Made by a program: the position numbers and the translations under genes
Part shown: positions 24,168 through 33,760 of the stretch, one piece after another
How the letters are laid out: every line of letters begins with the position of its first letter
How positions within the stretch are numbered: position 1 is the first letter of the stretch
NCBI RefSeq assembly: GCF_024323335.1
Contig: NC_066579.1
Span: forward strand, 3,487,001-3,551,000
Reading direction: 5' to 3'
DNA from: Lathyrus oleraceus
Lineage: Eukaryota; Streptophyta; Magnoliopsida; Fabales; Fabaceae
DNA: 64,000 nt
The notes under the pieces: generated by a model
Seen by the model: only the letters and a program-made list of their open reading frames with translations
Told to the model about the DNA's origin: nothing
The model's database searches: none

Positions 24168-24847
24168 ACAACATAATTAAGGGTTGCCCCTATTTTGTTT
24201 ATTGTATGATATTTTATACTATTAATTGTATGTATATATTATTGTGTATTATGGGGGGTATCTTTGTTGTGAGGTAAGTCCTACACCCGGATTTGAGTGA
24301 ACTTATTATAGGAGGTGATAGATTCAACGAAGCTTATAGGGAGTTGAATCCCGACCAAGCCGACTTGAGAATCACCGCTCAGTTGAGGCCCTTTTAAAAG
24401 GTAGTTCTGTTGAACGAGTAATCGTGAAGACACTTACTATCTTCGATGGGAGCCTATGACACTGGGGACCGTAGTTACCTTAACACCACTTTGGCCTTAT
24501 ATAGGACGTAGTGCGGGGACTATGAGGGAGTAATCCCAAAATAGTTGCTACGCGATACCACACTCAAAAGAGGTTCTCTTGAGAATATTATTAACCACCG
24601 AGTCAATTGGGAAATTGATAATATCCGAAAGATGGACTGATGACTTTGGGCACCGATTTAGAACCCTTGTTCCGCAGGTACAATTAACCCTATAGTACAT
24701 ACCTCTGTGGGATGGGTAGACCTTGACTTCCGCTCATATACCTTTAACCTAGGACTTTGTGTGTTTATGTGCATTACATCCATAAAACATCACATTGCAT
24801 TACATCTCATGGAATTCAAACTTTATTTATGAACATCGCAGGCTACC
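24168..24847 (+). other. Leader of E with predicted intron 24274-24841
   Basis: Untranslated leader of 680 bp with several ATGs. A consensus donor (GAG/GTAAGT at 24271-24279) and an acceptor (CATCGCAG/G ending 24841) bracket 568 bp. The acceptor lies 6 bp before the ORF1 ATG, so splicing would remove the upstream ATGs within it. Predicted from sequence only. Confidence 0.45.
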
Positions 24848-26179
24848 ATGGATTACAATAAGAGAAACACCTTGAAATACTCTTTTAAGAATTTTAAGTT
24901 GGATGACCTAAGGAAGCTAGGAGCTTTGGTTGAAGATCAAGAGGGGTTCAAGGACAAGTACGGAAGGCTATTATCCTTATTGAGAATCCAAGTGAAGGAT
25001 GGGCTTCTTTCTACGTTACTACAGTTCTATGATCCGGATTACCATTGTTTCACGTTCCCAGATTATCAGCTATTACCTACCTTAGAAGAGTACTCTCAGT
25101 TGGTGGGGTTACCTATTATGGATAAGTCTCCGTTCCCTTTCTTAGAGAAGGACCCTAAAGAGGAAGACATTGCTAAAGCCATATGCTTAAAGGTGTCCGA
25201 CATCAAAGGCAATATGATCGCCAAAGGCGGAACTGTAGGGTTACCTACGCTTTTCTTAATCAAGAAAGCCCAATATTATGCCGATCATTTAAGCATGCCT
25301 ACCTTTGAAACAATCCTTGCTTTGCTTATTTATGGAATGCTACTCTTCCCAAGTTTTGAAGGATTCGTTGACATTAACGCCATCAAAATATTCATGAAGA
25401 ACAATCCAGTACCAACGTTATTGGGTAACACTTATCATTCCATACATCTCCGGAATTTTCATGGTGGAGGAATGATCACCTGTTGCGTGCCTTTATTATA
25501 CAAGTGGTTTATTTCGCACTTGCCCAAGTCTTTTTTGAGTCTTGACAAGGGATTTTGGTCACCAAGGGTCATGGCGCTGACACACTCGGACATCGTTTGG
25601 TATAATCGTGTGTATGATGGAATACTAATTATCGACAGCTGTGGAGACTTTGCCAACGTACCTTTACTTGGTTTTAATGGAGGAATCAGCTACAATCCAG
25701 TCCTAGCTCGCCGACAGTTAGGGTATCCCTTGAAAGAACCGCCTAAAAGTGTTCATGTGGAGAAAATCTTCTTTAAGGGTGACAAAGAACTTCAAGATCA
25801 GATTGTATCCGCTTGGCGTCATTTGCACAAGAAAGGCAAAGAAAGTTTGGGAAAGCCGAATTGTGTGTCTATGGAACCTTATCTTCGTTGGATCCGGGAA
25901 AGAGCCATCAAGCTGAAGATGCCTTATCCTCGCCAAGATCCTTTACCTCCGAGAAGAGAACCTGTTTTAGTATTCATGTCCGAAGCTGAAAAGTTGGAAA
26001 TCGCTTTGAAGAGATCACAACATGAGGCAGAAACGTGGAAAAATAAATATCAGGTTATCGTCAGTGAGAATGAAGAGCTACAAATGCAGCTGCAGGCGAA
26101 GAATGAAGAAGTGCTTTCCTACAAAAAGAGAAGAATCTACGAGGATTTATTTTCCTCCGACTCTCCGCCTACTCGTTGA
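24848..26179 (+). CDS. ORF1 protein of Ogre element E
   Basis: 443 codons, intact, in context CTACCATGG. No protein of known function is recognised. The central part (residues about 60-330) carries conserved blocks shared with B: LLPTLEEYSQLVGLPI, LLIYGMLLFPSFEGFVDINA, NPVPTLLGNTYHS, PLLYKWFISHLP and DIVWYNRVYDG. The last 60 residues look coiled coil (EKLEIALKRSQHEAETWKNK). Such ORFs before gag are a feature of Ogre elements and resemble plant proteins annotated with mobile or DUF7745-type domains. The role is unknown; the coiled coil suggests self-association. Confidence 0.9.
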   Translation: MDYNKRNTLKYSFKNFKLDDLRKLGALVEDQEGFKDKYGRLLSLLRIQVKDGLLSTLLQFYDPDYHCFTFPDYQLLPTLEEYSQLVGLPIMDKSPFPFLEKDPKEEDIAKAICLKVSDIKGNMIAKGGTVGLPTLFLIKKAQYYADHLSMPTFETILALLIYGMLLFPSFEGFVDINAIKIFMKNNPVPTLLGNTYHSIHLRNFHGGGMITCCVPLLYKWFISHLPKSFLSLDKGFWSPRVMALTHSDIVWYNRVYDGILIIDSCGDFANVPLLGFNGGISYNPVLARRQLGYPLKEPPKSVHVEKIFFKGDKELQDQIVSAWRHLHKKGKESLGKPNCVSMEPYLRWIRERAIKLKMPYPRQDPLPPRREPVLVFMSEAEKLEIALKRSQHEAETWKNKYQVIVSENEELQMQLQAKNEEVLSYKKRRIYEDLFSSDSPPTR

Positions 26180-26476
26180 AGTCGTGGACTACGCTTCCTT
26201 AGGGCTTTCGTAGCTTTTATTTTTTTTATTTTTTTTCTTTCCTTGTTAAGATTTTTTAAGAATATTTATTTGTAATCCATTTTCAAATTAATAAATAAAG
26301 ATCCCAGTGGTATTCCGCGATGTTCGTAAAGGCTTGAATTCCATGAAATCTTTCATTCGCATTTTGCATCACATTTTGCATTTCATGTGTCTCCCGGTTG
26401 TCTCATACTCGGTTCTAACGCGTACAGTTTCGTCACCCTGAATCGATACAACACTAGAGCTCAAGCTCGAAGAAGG
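26180..26476 (+). other. Spacer between ORF1 and gag in E
   Basis: Noncoding, T-rich near 26215-26240. A possible 3' splice site (CGTACAG/TTTC) ends at 26427, 50 bp before the gag ATG. Non-ATG open sequence upstream of 26477 may belong to gag if initiation is not at that ATG. Confidence 0.4.
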
Positions 26477-29400
26477 ATGGAAGAGCACGCTCAAGAGATG
26501 GATCGCGTTAACAACGAGCTAGCAGACCTTCGAGGGAATGTAGGAACGATTATGGAACTACTTCAGGTTATCAATGCAAAGATGGATACTCAGCCTACTG
26601 TGGTCTCTGAGATCAACACTACCGCTGCCGTAGATCCGCCGGTTGTTTCAGTTGAGAACCCGTTTCCTTATGGTCTTTCGCAGAGTTTCATACATCCGCC
26701 TGTTGTTACGTCAGTTCAACAAACTATGCCAGTTGCACAAAGGTCAACAAGCCATGCCGGTTATACAGAACGTTCAACAGACTGTGCCTTTGGTTCCCGA
26801 GCCTCCAAAGGTGGTCCCTACCTTCACACAAGCTAATGTCCATACTCGGGTGCAGCCTTATCTTAATGAGCCTGTTTATGAAATTCTGGATGATAATGAT
26901 GAAGGGTACCAGCCGCGTGATAGGCTCCGCGAGGAGGTTGTTACTATTGATAAAAGATTAAGAAAGATGGAAGGAGACCAGATCTTTGGTGCTGCTGCTA
27001 GAGACATCTGTTTGGTTTCCGGTTTAGTTATTCCGCCAAAGTTCAAGACTCCGAACTTTGACTGCTATGAAGGGACTACATGTCCGAAAAGCCATTTGAT
27101 AATGTACTACCGTAGGATGGCTGCCCATGTGGAAAATGACAAGTTGATGATCCACTGTTTTCAAGACAGTCTGAAAGGTGCCTCGTCGAAGTGGTATTTA
27201 ACATTGGACCAATCTCACATCAAGTCTTTTCAAGATTTGTCTGACGCTTTCATTAAGCACTATAAGTACAACATGGATTTGGCTCCTGACAGGAGACAAC
27301 TTTTGAGTATGACGCAGAAAAATTCTGAAACCTTTAAGGAATACGCCCAGCGATGGAGGGAAATTGCTTCCCAGGTTGAACCTCCATTGACTGATAAAGA
27401 ATTAGCTGACTGGTTTGTTGACACCGTTCGTCCTGAGTTCTATGAAAGGATGGTGGGTAGTGTAACCACGAATTTCGCTGATATTGTTGCTGTTGGAGTA
27501 AAGGTTGAATTAGCTATTAAGAGTGGAAAGATGTCCAGTGGTTCTAGCAGTATGAGTTCGAAGGACCAAGCTAAGAAGACTTCCGTCAATCCTCAGAGAA
27601 AGAAGGAGGGAGAGACTCATGCTGTGTCTTCAGATAGGAGAAGGAATAGGCAGTATCAATATCCTCCACAGTATCCCCAACCACAGGGATACCCGGTTCA
27701 GTATGCACCACCGCCATACGTGGCTGCTGTTGCACCATCTTTCAACCAACAAGCTCCACAAGCGCCCGTTTATCAGCCCATGCAACAGGTTCCTGGTTAT
27801 CCGCCTCCGGTTTATCCTCCTCCGAACTATCAACAAGCATCCAACGCTCAGGCGAGTCAACAACCGAGGAACCAGGCACCTCGCCAGAATGCTCCAAGGA
27901 GACTATACAAGACTTGTCCACCGATTCCGATGACGTTCACCGAGTTGTATCCTTACTTGGTGCAACGCGGTTTGGTCACTACTCGAGCTTTGGGACCGCC
28001 TCCGAATCCTTTGCCAGCCAACTACAACGCCGCCGCTCATTGTTTATTTCATGAGGGTGCGCCAGGTCACGACTTGGAGAACTGTTATGCTTTGAAAAAC
28101 CTTGTGAGGGATCTGATGGAAAAGAAGATTCTGTCATTCAACGATCCGCCGCCCAATGTCAAAAGTAACCCTTTGCCTGACCATGGGGCTGTTAATGCCA
28201 TTGATGCTTCGTCTGAAGAGAATTCTATCCTTGATGTAGCTCAGATTAAGACTCCACTCAAGGCATTCCATTCAAAGCTGTTTAAAGCAGGCCTAGTATC
28301 TGTTTCCCATATCGGTTGTACGAGCTGTAAGGGATGTGATAAGGGTTGTGTTATGGTTCGGAAAGATGTTCAGAGATTGATTGATGATGGTTTTTTGCAA
28401 GTAGTTAACCAGGTGAAAGAAGTAGCCGCAATTGAGCCTACCTTCAACTTGCCAGAATCAAGGGGTAGGATACCAGTGTTTAATTTGCCAGCACCAAATT
28501 CTGTCATGCCAGTGTTCAGTATACCGACTCCTGTTACTCCAACAGTGGACCAGCCTAAACCGTTGATTATCGAAAAACCGAGCCCATTTCCATTCAGTGA
28601 TCCCAAAGCAGTACCTTGGAAGTATGATGTAACCGCGATTGACAAAGAATCTGGGAAGGTCATTCCAAGAGAAGAAATGAAGGTTGATGGTGAAAGTGTG
28701 ACTAACATAGCTGGGGCAAGCAGGATGACTCGCAGTGGTCGCGTGTACACTCCCCGTTTTGATGAGGCTCCACCTAGAGAGACAACTACTAACACTGCTG
28801 TGCCTGCCAGAGATAAAAATAAAGAGGTTGTTACTAATGATGCAGATGCTGAATTCTTAAGGATCATCAGGAAGAGTGATTACAAAGTCGTTGATCAGCT
28901 TCATCAGACCCCTTCGAAGATCTCTATCCTGTCTCTGTTATTGAATTCACCTGCTCATAGGGCTGCTTTGCAGAAAGTGTTGACGCAAGCTCATGTCGCT
29001 CAAGATATTACTACCGGTCAGTTTGATAGTGTGATCGCCAATATTACCGCATGTAATACTCTTAGCTTCAGCAATGAAGAGCTACCGAAAGAGGGCCCGA
29101 ATCACAACCGTGCTTTGCACATATCAGCGAAGTGTCAAGAGGATAATTTAGCCAGGGTGCTTGTGGATACCGGTTCATCTTTGAACGTCCTACCCAAGAG
29201 AGTTCTTAGCAAGTTGGCTTACAAAGAAACTATGGTGAAGCCTACTTCTTTGATTGTCAAGGCGTTTGATGGTTCTCGTAGAGCTGTGATTGGAGAAGTG
29301 GAACTTCCAATTCTGATTGGTCCGCATGTTTTCAATATCACTTTCCAAGTCATGGATATCAATCCCAATTACAGCTGTCTACTTGGAAGACCTTGGATCC

Positions 29401-29945
29401 ATGCTGCTGGGGCTGTGACTTCTACCTTGCACCAAAAGATGAAGTTTGTAGTTGATGATAAGCTGGTGATTATTCACGGTGAGGAGGATTTAATGGTCAG
29501 TAATTTATCTTCGTTCCGTTATATTGAGGCCGATGAAGACGCGTTGGAAACTTCTTTCCAAGCACTTGAGATCGCCAATGCGGTGTTAGTGGAGGTCGAA
29601 GAGACTGTGGAAGGCCAGAGTAATCCATCTTTTTCATCCTTAAAGAGTACCAGATCAACAATTGACAGGGGCATTCCTGAAGGTTGGGGAGAGATAATCA
29701 ACGTCAAGACCAAAACTGATCGCCACGGGTTGGGTTACAGACCAACTCATGATAAAGCTTCTACAAATGTCGAAGGGCGTCCGAAGATTTACCAAGAAGT
29801 GTTTATCAGCGGAGGTTTTCAAGTTAATGCCGTCAGCGATGGTGATGAAGATGACGATTTAAGCAACCTGGTGTTCAAGAGTAGTGCAACATTGAGCAAC
29901 TGGGAGGCTATAGAGATTCCTGTTATTTTTCCAGTGTCAAAGTAA
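26477..29945 (+). pseudogene. gag-protease of E, one single-base frameshift
   Basis: I chose ATG 26477 (MEEHAQEMDRVNNELADLRG, coiled coil) because B starts gag with a similar segment. The frame of 26477 runs to 26740. One extra A in the AAA run at 26739-26741 moves the rest to the next frame, which is open to 29945. Domains: Pro/Gln-rich N region, gag domain (LMIHCFQDSLKGASSKWYLT, FKEYAQRWREIAS), Tyr/Pro/Gln-rich middle, CLFHEGAPGHDLENCYAL, CTSCKGCDKGCVMV, and aspartic protease with DTGS at 29166-29177 and CLLGRPWIH. The frame ends in PVSK at the intron donor. The frameshift could also be a sequencing error. Confidence 0.9.
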
Positions 29946-30192
29946 TTTAATGTCTCATTTGTGTTTTCAAATCCATTAGCTCTGCCCCAGGCTATTGGAT
30001 CGCATTGTAGGGCCACCTTTCATTTCAAACAATTATTAATAAATGCATTTTGTTCTGTTCCAAATTGTTCCACTGTTTTTTTTTTCACCTTTAAAAATGA
30101 AATTGGCAATCTTTTCAAAAACAAACTAAAATACATTTTCACTTCTCTCATTTTCATTAAACATTTAATAAAATAAGCCTTTCAACATGCAG
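29942..30192 (+). other. Predicted protease-RT intron of E (251 bp)
   Basis: Donor AA/GTAATT and acceptor CAACATGCAG/T. Removal joins the protease frame to the pol frame in phase 2 (30194 and 30314 share the frame). The unspliced RNA meets a stop three bases after the donor and would make gag-protease only, so splicing sets the ratio of gag to pol. Confidence 0.75.
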
Positions 30193-33100
30193 TGACATTA
30201 CAAACCTTGTTGAATCTAATGACGATATTGTCTCTCCTGATTGGGATTCACCCATTTATCAAGCTGAAGATGAGGGTGAGGAAGATTCTGAAGTACCCAC
30301 TGAACTGACAAAGTTGGTCGAGTACGAGTACACGGAACTTCAACCAGATAAGGAGCAGGTAGATTTGGTTAATCTTGGCACAGACGAGGACAAGAAAGAG
30401 GTCAAGGTTGGTACAATGCTTGGGGCTGAGATCAAGCAGGGGTTGATAAAGCTTTTGAAGGAATACGTTGATGTGTTCGCATGGTCGTATCAAGATATGC
30501 CAGGTTTAGACACAGATATTGTAGTTCACAAACTACCGCTTAAGCCAGAATGTCCTCCTGTCAAACAGAAACTTCGAAGAACGAGACCTGACATGGCTTT
30601 GAAGATTCGAGATGAGGTTAAGAAACAGTTGGATGCGGGTTTCCTTGCAGTTGCAAAGTATCCTGATTGGGTTGCCAACATTGTTCCAGTGCCCAAAAAG
30701 GACGGTAAGGTCAGAATGTGCGTAGACTACAGGGATCTGAACAAAGCTAGTCCAAAAGACGATTTCCCATTGCCTCATATTGATACCCTTGTCGACAATA
30801 CAGCTAGTTTTGCAGTTTTCTCATTTATGGATGGTTTCTCCGGTTATAATCAGATCAAGATGGATCCAGCCGACCGAGAAAAGACTACATTTATTACCCC
30901 TTGGGGGACCTTCTGCTACAAAGTTATGCCTTTCGGTTTGAAGAATGCAGGGGCAACCTATCAGCGGGCCATGACTGCCCTCTTCCATGACATGATGCAC
31001 AAAGAAATTGAAGTTTATGTGGATGATATGATCGCCAAATCTCGAAACGAAGAGGACCATTTGGATCATTTGATAAAGTTATTTGAACGACTCAGAAAGT
31101 ACCAGTTGAAGCTGAATCCCGCTAAGTGTACCTTTGGTATTCGATCTGGAAAACTACTTGGTTTTATTGTCAGTCAGCGAGGAATTGAAGTAGACCCTGA
31201 TAAAGTCCGAGCCATTCGAGACATGCCAGCTCCGCAGACTGAAACACAAGTCAGATGTTTTCTGGGGCGTTTAAACTATATTTCCAGGTTTATCTCTAAT
31301 TTGACTGCTACTTGTGAACCGATCTTCAAGTTGCTATGCAAAGGCCAGACTATTGATTGGAATCCTGACTGTCAGCGGGCGTTTGAAAAGATCAAGGATT
31401 ACTTGCAAGAGCCTCCTATCTTAATCCCTCCTGTTCCTGGAAGACCGTTGTTCATGTACCTTACCGTTCTTGAGAAGTCTATGGGTTGCGTACTTGGGCA
31501 ACATGATGAGACTGGAAGGAAGGAACATGCCATATACTATCTAAGCAAGAAGTTCACTGATTGTGAAAACAGATATTCACTCTTGGAGAAGACTTGTTGT
31601 GCGCTAGCATGGGCTGCTAGACGTCTCCGGCAGTACATGATTTGTCATACCACATTATTGATTTCGAAGATGGATCCAATAAAGTACATTTTCGAAAAGC
31701 CGGCTCAGACGGGGAGGCTTGCCCGTTGGCACATGTTGCTATCGGAATATGACATCCAGTACGTACCGCAGAAAGCTATCAAAGGAAGTATTTTATCAGA
31801 TTATCTGGCAGATCAGCCCGTAGAAGATTATGAGCCTCTCAAGTTCGACTTTCCTGATGAAGACATCCTATTGATAAAGAGAGATTGTGAAGAGCCAGGT
31901 CCGGAGGAAGGTCCGGAACCGGGTCTCTGGTGGAGGATGATGTTTGATGGTTCTTCAAATTACAGTGGGCATGGTATAGGCGCAGTTCTGATGAATCCGA
32001 AAGGTGGGTTCACCCCTTTTACAGCAAGGTTAGACTTTGAATGTACAAACAATGTCGCAGAGTATGAAGCATGCATTCTTGGCCTTGAAGCAGCTATCGA
32101 CCTCCGAATCAAACTTCTCAAGGTAAGTGGAGATTCAGCCTTGGTTATTTATCAAGTAAAGGGTAAATGGGAGACGAAGCACGAGAATTTAATCCCTTAT
32201 AGAGCCTACATCATCGAGTTGATTAAGTATTTTGACGAGATCAAGTTCGAACATGTTCCGAGATCTGAGAATCATGTGGCTGATTCTTTAGCCATGTTAG
32301 CATCCATGTGGAAGGTCAAATTGGTCAATGAAGCACCTCTCATTCGAATTGAACGCAGGACCGAGCCCGCGTACTGTCAGGTGGTCGAAGAAAATGAGGT
32401 GGATGAAAAGCCCTGGTTTCATGATATTAAGAATTATGTGCTCAAACAGGAGTATCCCGAGGGTGCTTCCTGTCTTGACAAGAAGACATTGAGAAGACTG
32501 GCATCCCGTTTCTTCATCAGCAATGGTGTGTTATACAAAAGAAGTTACGACATGGTTTTGCTCAGATGTGTTGACAAGCATGAAGCAGACATGTTACTTC
32601 AGGAGATTCATGAGGGAACCTTCGGGACTCATGCCAATGGTTATGCGATGTCTAAAAAGATGTTAAGAGCTGGATATTACTGGTTAACGATGGAGTCTGA
32701 CTGTATCCAATACGCCCCGAAGTGTCCCAAGTGCCAGATCTACGCTGACAAAATGCATGTTCCTCCTGCCCCGTTGAACGTTCTGACTTCACCGTGGCCT
32801 TTCTCCATGTGGGGCATTGACGTGATTGGGGCAATTGAGCCAAAAGCTTCCAATGGTCACCGGTTCATCCTAGTTGCTATTGACTATTTCACCAAGTGGG
32901 TAGAAGCTGCTTCCTACGCCAATGTGACCAAACAGGTGGTTGCCCGCTTCATCAGGAAAGAAATTATTTGTCGTTATGGAGTTCCAAGTCGGATCATAAC
33001 TGACAATGGTACCAATTTGAACAATAAGACTATGAAGGAGTTATGTGATACCTTCAAGATTGCACATCATAATTCTTCTCCATACCGTCCTAAGATGAAT

Positions 33101-33661
33101 GGAGCTGTTGAAGCTGCGAACAAGAACATCAAAAAGATCCTACAAAAGATGGTTAAGACTTACAAGGATTGGCATGAGATGTTACCATTCGCTTTGCATG
33201 GATACAGAACTACTGTTCGGACTTCAACAGGGGCAACACCTTTCTCACTAGTATATGGAATGGATGCCGTCCTCCCCATTGAAGTTGAGCTACCTTCCTT
33301 AAGGGTATTGAGGGAAGCCAAGCTAGATGAAACCGAGTGGGTTCAAGACAGATTCGACCAGCTAAACCTCATCGACGAGAAGCGTTTGACGGCTATGTGC
33401 CATGGGCAGCTATACCAGAAACGGATGAAGAGAGCCTTCGACAAGAAAGTCCGAATCCGTGAGTTTCAACAAGGAGAACTTGTACTCAAGAAGATCTTGC
33501 CAGTTCACAAGGACATGCGCGGGAAGTGGATGCCCAATTACGACGGTCCATTTGTTGTTAAGACAGTCTTCTCCGGAGGATCGCTAATTCTTACAACAAT
33601 GGATGGAGAAGAGCTCGCACATCCTGTGAACTCCGATGCAGTCCGAAAATATTATGCCTAA
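30193..33661 (+). CDS. pol of E: RT, RNase H, second RNase H, integrase
   Basis: Open from the intron acceptor to TAA at 33659, about 1155 codons. RT: VNLGTDEDKKEV linker, VPVPKKDGKVRMCVDYRDLN, YVDD at 31016-31027. First RNase H: YLTVLEKSMGCVLGQ to LRQYMICHTT. Second, Tat-type RNase H: MMFDGSSNYSGHGIGAVL, NNVAEYEACILGLEAAIDL, SGDSALVIYQ, NHVADSLAML. Integrase: HHCC zinc finger (HEGTFGTHANG to CPKCQIYA), then the D,D,E core (WGIDVIG, ITDNGTNLNN, NGAVEAANKNIKK). All catalytic residues appear present. RT is translated only from spliced RNA, since there is no ATG near the start. Confidence 0.93.
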
Positions 33662-33684
33662 AGAAAAAATAATACTATGGCTCG

Positions 33685-33760
33685 CTAAGTTGAAAACCCG
33701 AAAGGGCGGCTTAGGCAAAAATGAGCGTCCGGTGGATTGAAAACCCGAAAGGGCAGTCCA
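33685..33760 (+). other. Twin GAAA-capped stem-loops after the E pol stop
   Basis: Hairpin 1 (33685-33714): 8-bp stem CTAAGTTG/CGGCTTAG with two T.G pairs, an AAAA bulge, then CCC-GAAA-GGG. Hairpin 2 (33733-33760): 7-bp stem TGGATTG/CAGTCCA, the same bulge and the same GAAA-capped CCC/GGG. B and C have the same pair in the same place, with base changes that keep the stems paired. This is predicted by hand; the function is unknown. Confidence 0.7.

Noticed and set aside
28370..28867. 165-codon antisense ORF within gag-protease of E
   Set aside because: A shadow of the well-supported plus-strand frame; hydrophobic look comes from reversed codons.
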